The translations under genes were made by a program, and so were the position numbers. This document shows, in pieces, positions 46,701 through 57,580 of a DNA stretch of 64,000 nucleotides; within the stretch, counting starts at the first letter, position 1; each line of letters opens with the position of its first letter. Under the pieces are notes generated by a model, which saw nothing but the letters and a program-made list of their open reading frames with translations, searched no databases and was not told where the DNA came from. Origin of the DNA: Liriodendron chinense (taxonomy: Eukaryota; Streptophyta; Magnoliopsida; Magnoliales; Magnoliaceae); the NCBI GenBank assembly GCA_003013855.2, contig ML058408.1, positions 4,527,001-4,591,000 on the forward strand, written 5' to 3'.

Positions 46701-49416
46701 GAATTGGAATTTCTCCCAATAAGGCTTGCCAAATTTTCGTCTTTGAGGATCCTGCTACATCTGAGCTGCCCTGGCCTTTACAAACTGAAAGAATGCATAG
46801 ACGTCCTCATCTTGGGCTCCGACCGAAAGGTCTATCAATCCTCCCACCCTTTGCAGAATGTCTTTGGTCCTCCGAAACTGCTCCTCTGTGATAGACTTTG
46901 CCCCAACTATTGCCACCTGAAGATCCCCTCCCACCCCCCCCACCCCCCCCACAAAATCGATCACCGGTTTGGAATCCGAACCCTCTTTCACTTTTTCCGT
47001 GCAAAGAGGAGTTGCGACCATCGCCTCTTCCAGCAACTCCTGAATCGATTTTGGGCAGCCATGCTCTAGAATCCCTTCCCCTGCTTCTTCAACCTCCATC
47101 GAACCTCCGACAAAGCAAACTTTTCCTGCCCTAGCAATGACGATAGTCCGATGGAGATCCGGGAGGAGATTCTCTGCTTTTGAAGATTCCGGCCTTCGCA
47201 AATTATTCCCTGCACCCACCCCCTGTAGGAGGGATTAGTCTGCAATCTCCGTCGTTACCTCCAGAGTCAAATCAGATATCCTCGCGAGTCGAAACTTCGG
47301 TCTCCTTCGACTGTGAATATCTGAAGTTGTCTTCAGTTGAGTCTAAAGGGTCCCAGCTCCCTCACATGTGGCAACTATCCATGCAAGCAACTCCACTCAA
47401 AAAAGCTCTCATGTGTGGGATTAAGTAACACCAGGGCCTGAGATGGCCCACTCGGCCTAGCCTGCTCTGTCCAGTAGCACTAACCAGGCCCAGCCCAACC
47501 CCTTATTACTCTCAACCCTATTCCCACTGCTCACATGTATGGTCTCCGAAACACCTTGTAAAAAGGTTCTGACTTATTCTGGGACATCCTCACCGTCCAA
47601 TTTGTCCTCGAAATCATCCATATTGTCGACTCTGTTGCCTGAATCATTAGATTCATCTCTGTCGACCATGTCAGCATCTGAATCTTCTTGATCATCTACA
47701 GCAACACTAATATCATCATCACCGTTGGAATCCTCACCTTTCAAACTGGCGTTGACGATGAAAGCGATTTCCCCTCCTCCAGAGCTGGACACATGTTCGT
47801 TGCGGAGCCTCCAGTTGTCAATACCTTGGCAGAATGAGCCTCCAACAGTTGCCTCGTGATAGGAGGGGCTTCTGACCCTCCCGCTTTTGCTAGGTCCAGG
47901 AGTGCAGATAAACAACCCCCAACTCCACAGGGCACTCGACAATACTTGTCGGGCTTAGAGTTGTCCTCCTCCCACCTACCCCTTCTGCTCCTCTGCAGAT
48001 TGTACGTGTGTCTTCAGCAATACCTCGTGCTCCATCAGTGCAATCTGAGTGTGCACCTTCTTCCCCCGTCTTCCCTGCACACTGTCTGGCCCCTTCTGCT
48101 TCTGGCTCCCTTAACCTCCAAACATCCCTCCATCTGAGTGAGGATCCTGAATCCCTCTCTTTCTAGACCCAGAGATCGATTCGGGTGTCGCCTAGAATAA
48201 CCGGGATGGAAGTTGGGATCGCAACTGCTTTGTCCCTTCTTACCTGGATTCTGGCCACTCCCAGCTCCTCTCCACCCTCTGGGTCGATAGCGACCACCTT
48301 TACTAAATAAGAACCAGCTGCCAAGAAGAAATCATTGAACCAGAATTCCAAAGGAATTCCCCACACCAGAAACCACACCTCTTCTGTTCCAAAAATCGAG
48401 AAATCCTCCCAGAGATGCAATCTTTGTACTGGACCCTCTCTGTGGATTGAAGCGTCTGCTAGAAATTTCCCTAGGCTTACTTCCGATCGGAGAGAAATCC
48501 AAATCTCGCAGTAACCAACAGGATATAAGGTGTAATCTCCTGAATCCAGACTGCAACAAGCATGAAGCCAAAGGTGAAGCTGCTCAAGGGAGCAATTCAC
48601 TTCCATTTCTGCAACTACAGAATTCTTTAAATTTTCCTTTGCCTGAGATAACACTTCCAGGTTCACCTGATTTATTAATCAGCCCTCTAAAGGCCCTCTT
48701 ATGATTTATTAATTTATGAATGCTTTTACCTGAAATAACCTCAAGGTTCTTACACAGAATAACTGAATTACTCTTAACATCCTAACATACATCGACATTT
48801 TCTAACTATTCTTTTGGCAGAGCAAATAATCATTGTTAGCCAACAAAACTACAGTAATATGCCTTTTTACATTTGTTTAATCTGTTGTATTCTCTGTGGA
48901 TTATGCAGTTGCTGAATTCTGTGGGAACGTGGAGTTATGTAGGCTTACTGAGCAGGTTATTTTCTCAGACCCTTATAAGGTTTCTCAATATAACCGTTGG
49001 AATTCTCCTTATCTTGACCATGACGCTGAGGCAGTTCGTGAGGATAATGTTTTAAAGCTTGAAGTTGCTGAGTTGAAATCCATGTACTGTGCTTTCTTGG
49101 TATCTCATGTTTTCTTTTTCATGATGTGGTGATTTGCCACTTTAATTATCAGTTCACTTATGATTTACTAGGGTGGCATGTTATCCCAAATATTAATTAT
49201 TGTCAATTGTGTAGGTTCTGTGAGAGAGCCCAAGCCCTTATACATGGAGATCTCCATACTGGCTCTATAATGGTGACAAGCGATTCTACTCAGGTTATAG
49301 ATCCAGAATTTGCTTTTTATGGACCAATGGGGTTCGACATTGGAGCTTTTTTGGGGAACTTGATTTTGGCTTTCTTTGCACAAGATGGACATGCTAATGG
49401 AAGTAGTGACAGAGAC
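40707..49416 (+). CDS. MTK: 5-methylthioribose kinase, exons 1-4 (C-terminal exons not found)
   Basis: Exons are 40707-40895, 44746-45055, 48909-49083 and 49215-49416. All introns are GT...AG and all exon joins keep frame (phases 0, 1, 2). The 292 or so codons give a kinase of the choline/aminoglycoside type. Exon 1 holds the nucleotide-loop-like EVGDGNLNLVFIV. Exon 2 holds ALPYVRCIGESWPLTKERAYFEA and RYLEPPHIILRKGLI. Exon 3 holds AEFCGNVELCRLTEQVIFSDPY. Exon 4 holds the catalytic-loop motif HGDLHTGSIM and the metal-binding DPEFAFYGPMGFDIG. The enzyme phosphorylates 5-methylthioribose in the cytosolic methionine salvage (Yang) cycle, recycling the thiomethyl group released by ethylene, polyamine and nicotianamine synthesis. 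Plant MTK proteins are about 410-430 residues. The last roughly 125 are not recognisable downstream of 49417, so either intron 4 is very long or the gene is truncated. The start is chosen because MESSEFRPLDEKSL aligns with the known N-terminus. Confidence 0.93.
40945..41124. mobile_element. MITE in MTK intron 1
   Basis: 180 bp with inverted ends GGCCCTGTATGGTAGACAG ... CTACTAAACAGGGCC. The inverted similarity extends about 54 bp, and there are further palindromic words inside ('attagagatcatgatctctaat'). It is flanked by the direct repeat TGTAA (40940-40944, 41125-41129). Superfamily not certain. Confidence 0.8.
43298..43886. mobile_element. hAT-like MITE with subterminal CTACAC/GTAGC words
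   Basis: The left end CAGTGTTTTAAATA and the right end TATTTAAAACATTG are inverted repeats of the type common in non-autonomous hAT elements. The inner flanks are crowded with gtagc, ctacac and ctacat words on both sides. I do not see a clear 8-bp target duplication. Confidence 0.5.
43667..43772. mobile_element. Small Tourist-like MITE nested in the previous element
   Basis: 106 bp with inverted ends GGTTGTGTTTGGTTGTAC and GTGCAACCAAGCAACC. TTA precedes the left end and TTTAA follows the right end, which suggests a PIF/Harbinger-type TTA target. Confidence 0.55.
45056..48908 (+). other. MTK intron 2 (3853 bp)
   Basis: Donor AG|GTAAAG, acceptor TATGCAG|TT. About 45420-45760 is a degenerate tandem repeat with 'gatccaactgtccatattg.tgatctgga' words. 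46700-48670 holds the reverse-oriented LINE ORF1 remnant. The remainder is unremarkable AT-rich intron. Confidence 0.8.
46700..48670 (-). pseudogene. LINE ORF1 remnant (DUF4283-like) in MTK intron 2
   Basis: On the minus strand, 48666-48163 is open for 167 codons from Met. It carries SIFGTEEVWFLVWGIPLEFW and FLAAGSYLVKVVAIDPEGGEELGVARIQVRRDKAVAIPTSIPVILGD. This 'W..v.GiPl..W...f...g..lg.vv.iD' pattern is that of the DUF4283 domain in ORF1 of plant L1-type LINEs. Further minus-strand pieces (47942-47574, acidic; 47219-46755) probably continue the protein, with frame breaks. No ORF2 (endonuclease/RT) follows before 46700. If active, ORF1 would bind LINE RNA. Confidence 0.6.
49084..49214 (+). 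other. MTK intron 3 (131 bp)
   Basis: Splits the Met codon of KSM|FCERAQAL (AT in exon 3, G in exon 4). Donor CAT|GTACTG, acceptor GTGTAG|GTT. Confidence 0.88.
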
Positions 49417-50212
49417 GTATGTATCGAATTTATCATCTACTTGGTAGTTTTTTGATGATATGTTTGCGATATAGTTTTCTGGTACTCAATTTCTGAACAG
49501 TAAGGCCTAGCTTGATTAGTAACCTGTATGGACTGGCAGTTATTTACCAAGTTAGTGTTGATTACTGAAAATTGGTTTTCTGTTACTTTTGATTTCATGC
49601 CCCAGAACATTTCAGAAACAAAATGAGAACAACTCTCAAGAAAACATGTTTTGTTTGTTCTGATATTGAACTTGACCCCACACACATGCACACAGACTAG
49701 TAAATAGGCATGTGCTATGCATGTGGAGTGGGAGTTGGTGAGAAGTTAGCATAAGAATTGCATAGTTGTTTGTTCTGGAAGTAGGAGAGAATTTACATTC
49801 TTCCATATGTGTAAAAAGATAAGTGCTAAGGTGATGCATCACACACATGTCATAACTGCACATATATTGTGCGCGCATGCGCACACGCACACGCGAGCAC
49901 GCACATGCACTAGTAAATGGCCATGTGCTATTCACATGGAGTTGGAGTGGGTGAGCATTTAGGATAAGTGTGCAGTTGATTTACAATGGGGAAGAAAATT
50001 TATGTCCATATATGTAAGAGGAGAAGTTCTAAGGTTTTGCACCACACACCTGCCAAACCTAATACAAGTGGAAGTAGAATCAAGGAGAAATCTATAGAAA
50101 AAAGTAGGGGGGAGAGAGAGAGAGAGAGGCTAGGGCAACTTGTGTATTTCGTACACAACCCTCATAATATTGAGATGTAAGCATTAATAGTACTCCAAAG
50201 TATTCAGGATAT

Positions 50213-50256
<44 letters not shown>

Positions 50257-50274
50257 GAGGTACAAAATATAAAT
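49417..50274. other. Region after MTK exon 4 with a local duplication and (CA)n
   Basis: Starts with the splice donor GTATGT. Two imperfect copies of about 170-200 bp lie at about 49690-49870 and 49905-50065 ('actagtaaat.g.catgtgctat.cacatggag'), separated by a GCGCACAC-rich stretch. (CA)n of about 20 units lies at 50213-50253. No coding sequence is seen. Confidence 0.6.
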
Positions 50275-51455
50275 ATATTCTTAACACTCCCCATCAAGTC
50301 CAGACGATGCAAGGTGTCCCGACCAAGAGATTTAGTGAACATATCAGCTAAGTTGCTCTCCTGAATGAATGAATAGAGTTTCCATTTACTTAGCGATCAC
50401 CTTTTCACGAATGAAGTGACAATCTATCTCAATGTGTCCAGTGCGCTCGTGAAACACAAGGTTGCTTGCAATATGAATGGTAGCTTGATTGTCACGGTAG
50501 AGAGGAATGCCACCAGAATGAGGGTAACCAATTTCTTGTAATAGAGTGTGGAGCCACATAAGTTCACAGGTGGCATTTGCCATTGCCCTACATTGAACCT
50601 TTGTAGTGGACCAAGCAACCTCCGACTGCTTTTTACTCTTCCGGGTGACTAGATTGCCACCCACAAAGGTGCAATGGCTAGATGTTGACTGCCGATCGCA
50701 AAGATTCTCGGCATAGCCAACATCAGAATAATCAGAAAGATGAAGATGTCCATGTCACTGAAATTGTAAGCTTCGACCAGGAGCCAATTTCAAATAACGG
50801 AGGATTCGATACACGGCAGAAAGATGAGTCGTACGAGGAGCATGCATAAACTGGCTGACAACGCCCACCGCAAATGATAGGTCAGGTCGTGCAAATGAGA
50901 TGACTAACTAAACGACAATACATGCCGGGATTAGATAAATGGTCTCCATCATCAAGCCTAAGTTTCTAAGCAACATCCATAGCAGTAGCAACAGGTCGAT
51001 AGCCAAGAATGCTCATCTCTGACAGGAGATCGAGAGCATACTTTAGTTGTGACAAAACAATCCAACCTTTGACCTAGCAACCTCAATACCGAGAAAGTAG
51101 CGAAGAGTACCCAAATCTTTGATTGCAAATTGCATTTGAAGAAAAGATTTGAGAATAGTTATGCTCGTAGCATCATCACTAGCTAGACAATATCATCTAC
51201 ATAAATTAGTAATACCATAATCCTAGTAGTGCAGTGACAGATGAAGAGAGAATGATCTGAATGGTTGTGAACAAAGCCTAAGTCTAATGCGCACTGCTAA
51301 ACTTGTCGAACCAGGTCCGGGGTGACTGCTTAAGACCATAGATAGCCTTCTCGAAATGACAAACCTAACGTGAGCCACTGGTCAAGGAGAAACTTGGTGG
51401 CAGATCCATATAGACTTCTTCAGCAAGATCTCTATGGAGAAAGGCATTCTTCACA
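50275..51455 (-). pseudogene. Ty1/copia pol fragment (RT end and RNase H)
   Basis: On the minus strand, from 51455: KNAFLHRDLAEEVYMDLPP, then AIYGLKQSPRTWFDKF, then the RT palm motif LLIYVDDIV (about 51215-51185). After decayed sequence comes the RNase H end (50664-50386), with SKKQSEVAWSTTKVQCRAMANATCELMWLH and DNQATIHIASNLVFHERTGHIEIDCHFI. The stretch 'ttcttaacactccccatcaag' at 50279-50300 looks like the untranslated 3' part seen next to many plant copia 3' LTRs. The 5' part of pol and all LTRs are missing; stops occur in every frame. Confidence 0.85.
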
Positions 51456-51758
51456 TAAATTGAGAGTTTGAGACTATAAGACCATCTATAAATTAAATTA
51501 TATATTTAATTACTTATATTATATTTACATAAAATTTAATAAAACAATTAACAATTTAAATTAAGAGAGAAATTAGTTATTAAAGACTTCAACATAGAAA
51601 TTTTATTGGTAAATGATAACTTGATATTTGAACAACTTACAAGTTTCAACTTAATTTACAAATACAATTTACAATTTACAAAAAATAAGCAGAACTTATA
51701 AAGTTACAAGTTTCAACTTATTAACTTTTAAATTTAAAATATAAAAAAGAAACATTCT
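51456..51758. other. AT-rich stretch without recognised features
   Basis: Very AT-rich with short repeated 'acttacaagtttcaactta' words (about 51637-51655 and 51703-51721). Nothing coding. Confidence 0.5.
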
Positions 51759-51766
51759 AACATAGG

Positions 51767-51930
51767 GTTTGGGCGAATGGCTAGCGTCGTGGGTTTGTTC
51801 CCCACAGATGTGAGTTCAATTCCCCTCCCCGCGCTTTACTTGATGCATGTGGTTTGCAGGTGATTGCGTGCATCTGCAGGGATTAGTCTCGCCTTAAAAA
51901 GGGGCGGGGACACCCTGTTGTCATAAAAAA
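51767..51930 (+). mobile_element. SINE (tRNA-derived) with 8-bp target duplication
   Basis: 164 bp. The head has a polymerase III-like A box (gaatggctagcgtcgtggg, about 51774) and B box (gtgagttcaattccc, about 51809). The tail reads ttgtcataaaaaa. It is flanked by AACATAGG at 51759-51766 and 51931-51938. These are the hallmarks of a plant SINE inserted by LINE machinery. The family is not identified. Confidence 0.82.
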
Positions 51931-51938
51931 AACATAGG

Positions 51939-53000
51939 CTAATATATACATTGATCCAGTTGCTATTGTGGAATTTGGTTACCACTATCATCATTGTTGT
52001 CGTTGTCTCCTTCGACATGTACTTCTTTTGTTTCTTCATCATTAGTTCGCACACATCAAATGGTCGATCTTGATCATATTTGCCTTTTATCTCCTTAATC
52101 TCATCCATTGCTTGGCCTTGATTGCTATTGCTCGCCACTCTTCTCCGCCTTCGAGTGGAGGAAGAACTTTCTCTAGATGTTGATCCAAATGTGACATCTT
52201 TGACTTGGGCCCATGCAGTGTTTGAGTTTTCGGTATCGCTACAAGTTTTGTTGGCCGGAGATAAAGATATAATATTGTTATCGCCGATAACTAGAAATGC
52301 GGGGAAAAAAGGGGAAACATGAGGAAAACGGTGGGATTTTTCACAAAACTTCAGGAAATGCCTAAATACATATTTGTATATTTAGGAATAAAAAAATTGC
52401 AAAAGGAATAATAAGTTTTTATTTAATGGGGCCCAAAAAGCATGCGTTGCCGTAAGAAATCACTCCAGTAGTAATCAAAATGAGTTCATATAATACATAT
52501 GCAACCACCAAACAATAATTAAGACATAAAATTAAATGAATTAAAAAAGTACACCTTTTTGGCCATATTTCATCCCCACATGTAGTGACGAGGTGGCTTG
52601 TAGAAACCATCCGGATCCCATTGCAATTGGGCGTAGTGTTGTTGCCCAATATGTTGACAGTAATGTTCCCAGGTCATCCTCTACTCATACCAATGGACGT
52701 ACTCTCTTATGTATCTCTGATAGTTGTCCTCCCCAAACTGTATGAGTACGCCCAGCCGTGGGTATTGCATGACATACATTGACAACATTGGTTGAGAAAG
52801 GTCCTGAGGGAATAGATTGAGTCCAACCCCAACTCCCTGATAGTGTTGCTGCCAGTCATACGGGTACCCCAAATATCCTCCTGTCAAAGGGTCATAACTC
52901 AAAGAGCTATCTGCTGGCTACTCGTATCCATAGATAGACGAGTGTGATTGAATGTCAGAAAGGGTTAATTGTCCTTGTTCTATTGGCCGTCTTCATATTT
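51939..53000 (-). pseudogene. Unidentified minus-strand coding traces
   Basis: Two stretches have coding-like composition on the minus strand. 52250-51965 reads DVTFGSTSRESSSSTRRRRRVASNSNQGQAMDEIKEIKGKYD. 52990-52550 is Tyr/Gly-rich (SLSYDPLTGGYLGYPYDWQQHYQG). The second resembles the Tyr/Ser/Gly-rich C-terminal tail of the hAT protein at 54213-54620, so both may be displaced ends of hAT-type genes. Stops interrupt both. Confidence 0.3.
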
Positions 53001-53469
53001 AGAAAGGGTTAATTGAAGATTTTCCTACTGGCCTTCCTTAAAAATTGAGTTCTTAGGCCCTTTTACCCTCAGGATGGTGGAACCTCAACATTGATGGGAG
53101 ATTTATAGCGAACCATGCTGTCAAGGAATGAGGATGTACTCAATTAAGAGCATTGTGAAATCAAATTCACCTTCTTTAGGATGTCAGGGTTGGGTTCCTT
53201 GAATAGAGTGGAGCTTTGTGCCATTTGAATCACTATGGAGATCTTTACAAGTTGTATCACTATGGAGATCTTTACAAGTTGTAGGGGCATGGCGTATGAT
53301 ATGAAGATCATCATCATTGACCTAGAAGGACTACTATGTGGACCATTTAGGTCGAGCCAAAGGTCGAGATGTTCGACACTTCCCCAGAGGATACATGTTT
53401 TTGACCCTTGAGGATCGTACGAAGCATCCTATGTTCAGTATGTTGTCTTGGTCATTTTGAGGGTCTATC

Positions 53470-53592
53470 ATGGTTCTGAATGTCAGTATTGGTCGACGTA
53501 TCGGCCCTACGGAAAAATGATACGATACGGTGTCGCGTATCGGAATCGGGCCCTGTATCGGCCTGTATCGGACCGTATCGGTCAGAATTTTT
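53470..53592. repeat. Array of GTATCGG/CCGATAC words, left
   Basis: About ten copies of (C)GTATCGG or variants, in both orientations but mostly gtatcgg, in 120 bp. It ends 'gtatcggtcagaa' and borders a poly-T/AT-rich zone. A mirror-image array occurs at 60455-60612. Confidence 0.7.
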
Positions 53593-54039
53593 TTTTAAAG
53601 CAAAAAAATATGAAAAAATATCAGAAAAATAGGATAAAATGAGATATTCACGACTCTATCATTTTTTTTTTTTTTTTTTGTATTTTGACCATGTGTTCAA
53701 TGGTGTATCGGACCATTCTTTGGTAAGAATGCTGTCCTGATGGGTTGAGCTTCTGTAAGTTCTGGAGTTGATTTTTTCTTTATATAAATTGTTGATATAT
53801 GTTATAAATTAATATAATATATTGTTAATAGTCTGTCTAATATGTCCAAGAAGTATCACTACTCAGTACTCACTAGTTTATAACAATATAAGTGTAGAAA
53901 ACTTAAACTACTTAGTACTTACTAATTTCCTTAAATATGAATAATTTAAACATTTAAAATAACATTACTCTTAAATTTTAATAAAAACTCATGAAGGCAA
54001 TCACCTCACCAGTCACCACCAAAATGAAAATCTAGCTGC

Positions 54040-57000
54040 TTGTGGTTGGTCGACCTCCACGTCCTCGTCATCCTCCGACTGTGCCTGTGGCTATGCAACA
54101 TGTGTTGCATCATATCCATAATAACCAGAGCCGGATGGAAAGAGTATTTCAACAAAACCTGAGAAGACTGATCCTAACTAGGATATTCACTAGCACTAGA
54201 TGAATAGGCATATTACTGCTGCTGCTCATACTCTTGAGATTGTGATACTGATGATGAATAGCTTAGATTTGGATCAGGTGGACTACTCCAACATGAAAGT
54301 GGCGGAACAGGCTCTGTGCATCTGTGAGGACTATAACCATATCCATAATGTCCAGAAGCCTCCTGATGTCCCGGTGCTCCATGAGTGCCACTAGTGCCAG
54401 CCTCTCTATGATGCCCCCCTGGCTGGTTGTATTGTGACTCAGTAGACTCATAAGTCTGACCTTGTGTACTACCATGTCGATGCTCATCAGCCGCACGATC
54501 TGTAGACGGTTGTATGGTGTGTTGAGCAACACGAGCAGAAGCAGCAGGTGCACCACGACGACGACGACGACCACCATCACTGTCACTGCTGCTATGGCTA
54601 TCAGTATGAGTAGCACTGCTACTATGACTACGAACCTTCATCAACTTCTTCAATAATTGGGTCTGTAGGATGACTTTGAGCGGTTTCTGCAACGATTTCT
54701 GGGTATTCAAGTTCCTCACTTTCAGCTGCTTCTTTGCCTTTCTTCCGTTGTTCAAGCCATGGAAGAAGAGGGTCGTCTTCAGCAAAAATATAATCTAAAT
54801 TTATTGGAAAATATTACGCTTGATTGTCTGCTTGCCCTCTTGCTTTCTTCATGTTTTTCAAACGCAGCCTCACATCATAGTGGATAAACACATTTCTTTG
54901 CACTTTTATCTCCTTTAATCGATTTTGCTGCTTAGTGTGGATGCGGGCAAAAGTGCTCCAATTTCTTTCACAACTAGCAGAAGATGTACATTGACTCAAG
55001 ATTTTGATTGCAATATTCCGTAGTGTAGGTGCACTTTCCCCATAATTGACCCACCATTGAGCTGCATACATAACAAAATAAATATATCACATATCAATTA
55101 TACTTATATAGTTTATTAAATTTGTAAAACTTTATATTTTATAATTTAAATACTTAATAACACTTACCTGGATTGGTTCTTTGTATTGCAGCTCATGCAA
55201 GTGGATCTCCGAAGCTACCCATCGCCAGTTCATATACCTCTCTCTACCTATGAAATAATAGCTAATAATAAGTACCATAAGTTTCTGACTCTACACTATA
55301 CAATTAACGTATGTAAATAATTGTTAACTTCGTTAATAGCATCAACCTGTCTATTAATGTCTGGCTCCAATCTTTTTATTACATTTTTCAGACCGACAGT
55401 AACCTTATCAACCTGGATATATGTAGTCGCATATCGAAATTGTGGATTTAAAAAGAAGCCTGCAAGTTGATTAAAAGAGGGAACAATAGAACATATCAAA
55501 TTTTCAACACTATATAAAGAATCGAAGGAAAATAAATAACTAAATTTAATTAATATATGTAAGTTATGTTTACCTGTCGCGTGGAGATCATGATGAAGCT
55601 GTCTATTCCAGCGCCTATCTATGAGCTTCCAATATTCCTTGTAGTGTTTACAATCACGTTGAATTGACAACTTCGCTCTATCCATTGCTTCATACAGAAA
55701 GCCCATCGTAGGCCTATCATCACTTTCCACCAGTCGAAGAACCTTAATCAAAGGTTCCATTGCTTTCATAATTTCTTGCACTTTTTTTCCAATACTTGTT
55801 GTCTCTTATAGTCACACACATCTCCACAGGCGTGCCACTCGTCTTTTGTCCATACTTCGAGTTGAGCCATTGCCGAGACGCAATCATCTCGCTAAGTGCC
55901 CCTCTATAATTGTACAGACTTTCTATGGCTATGAAATTTGTGGCGAATCTAGTTGTCCCAGGCCTTAACAACTCTCGCCCACCTGTGAATTTTTTCATAA
56001 GAGCAATTATCCAGTTGTGATTGTAAATATATGTCGTAATCAATCTTGTCTTTTCAACTAGTATTGATACATTAGACTTCTTTTCAATATCTTCAAGGAT
56101 GAGATCAATGCAGTGTGCTGCACAAGGTGATCAAAATAGATGAGGCCTCTTTTGCATAAGATATTTTCCTGGTAGTTTATATGCTGCCTCATTATCAGTG
56201 ACAATCTGCATCACATTACTTTCCCTAATTTCTTCTACCATTCTATCCATCAGATCAAATATATAATTTTCATTTTTCACTTTATTAGATGAATCGATAG
56301 CTCTAACAAAGATCGAACCCAAGTGTGAGTATACCATGAAGTTTATCATACACAATCTGGTTGGGCCAGTTCAACCATCACACATGATTGTGCATCCTCT
56401 ACTTGTCCATATGCTTCTAAATGATTGTACATAAGCCAATACTTCTCGGTACACTTGATTTGAATACTTTGAATCTATGTCATAAGAATTGGGCGCTTTA
56501 ATCCCAGGTCCCGCATCAGCTGCTGCATCCACAAACACCTGAAAGTATGGGCAATCAATAACATATGCAGGAATACAATTGTGTAAAAACAACTTTGCAG
56601 CTGCTTTTCCAAGATTGTCCACTATTTGCTTTGACCATATTTGTTTCAGTTTTTTTTGCGTGCTACTGGCCTTTCTAAACACTGTTTCATCACCAGGAGG
56701 TGCTTGTGGCTCCCTCTCATCATCAAGGTTGTGGATATGGGGGGAAGGGCCAGGGGTAGCCTGAGAAGGGTGTGGCTCTTGTTGTCGCGGGCTAAAGGCA
56801 CGACGTAACCCGCTCTTAATACCTCCAAACAATCTTCTACTATCATGCCCACTACCACTACCACTCCCCCCACCTACATCACGAACCGAACCCGTTCTCC
56901 CAAACATTCGAGACCGCTCATCTTCCTCACGGTGAGCTCGTAAACTTTTCCTCCTCGCAATTGTCATCTCTCTGTCTGGATCTTCCTCTGACTCGATGTC

Positions 57001-57240
57001 CTCATCAGGTAGCGACGTAGGATCTCCAAACACTTTTGCTCTACATTGGTCGAGCGTAGCCTTCTTCTCTTTCTCCCTCATCGCCTTTTTACCTTTAATT
57101 TCTTCTAAGTTTTTCTTCATCTCCTCCCTTACTGCCTGAGGGACACTTGGACACCCTGAAACTTGACCCTTCTGGTGGGCCAAGTGTTGTTTTAATCGGG
57201 TTACGCCCCCACTCACACTCCTATTACAATACTTGCACAT
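54040..57240 (-). pseudogene. hAT-superfamily transposase (BED finger, DUF659, dimerisation domain)
   Basis: Minus strand, N to C. A BED-type zinc finger CKYCNRSVSGGVTRLKQHLAHQKG starts at 57240. Then comes a charged linker (GKKAMREKEKKATLDQ). DUF659 follows, with KLFLHNCIPAYVIDCPYFQVFV, VMQIVTDNEAAYKLPGKYL and CAAHCIDLILEDIEK. The central part (FTGGRELLRPGTTRFATNFI ... MIASRQW) follows. The C-terminal hAT dimerisation domain at 55071-54814 has WWVNYGESAPTLRNIAIKILSQCTSSASCERNWSTF. A His/Ser/Tyr-rich tail lies at 54785-54213. A stop replaces Trp at about 56368-56370, and there are further breaks at about 56130, 55750 and 54620. It would cut and paste DNA with 8-bp duplications, but this copy is broken. 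Confidence 0.87.
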
Positions 57241-57580
57241 TATTTGCAGTCTACTCCTACCTATCCTTACTCTATACTTCCACCCTACATCTTCATTTTC
57301 ATTTCCAGCTATCCCAACAAATACAATTATACAACAATGCTTAATCTACAATCTGCACAAGCCATAAAGTCACAAACAATTAAAAAAAAATGTATTATAT
57401 ATTTGCAAGTTTGCATTATAAAAAAATGTACTGTCAATTTATCTATTTTTTAATTTAGAGGGCCACAAAAATAAAACTAGGCTTCTTATTTATTTATTTT
57501 TTTTGCAAAAAAATTAGCGACCGTGAATAAGTTTGAATTGACTAAGTGTACAGGTGAGCAGCTGCACATGAATAACGATA
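57241..57580. other. AT-rich flank of the hAT gene
   Basis: No coding sequence is seen. It could be the promoter side of the transposase gene. Confidence 0.4.

Noticed and set aside
46898..47134. Pro-rich plus-strand frame, and 47856-48137
   Set aside because: Shadows of the minus-strand LINE ORF1 remnant and of a C-rich stretch.
51767..51840. tRNA gene
   Set aside because: The A and B boxes are degenerate and no cloverleaf forms by eye; the tail and the 8-bp duplication show a SINE.
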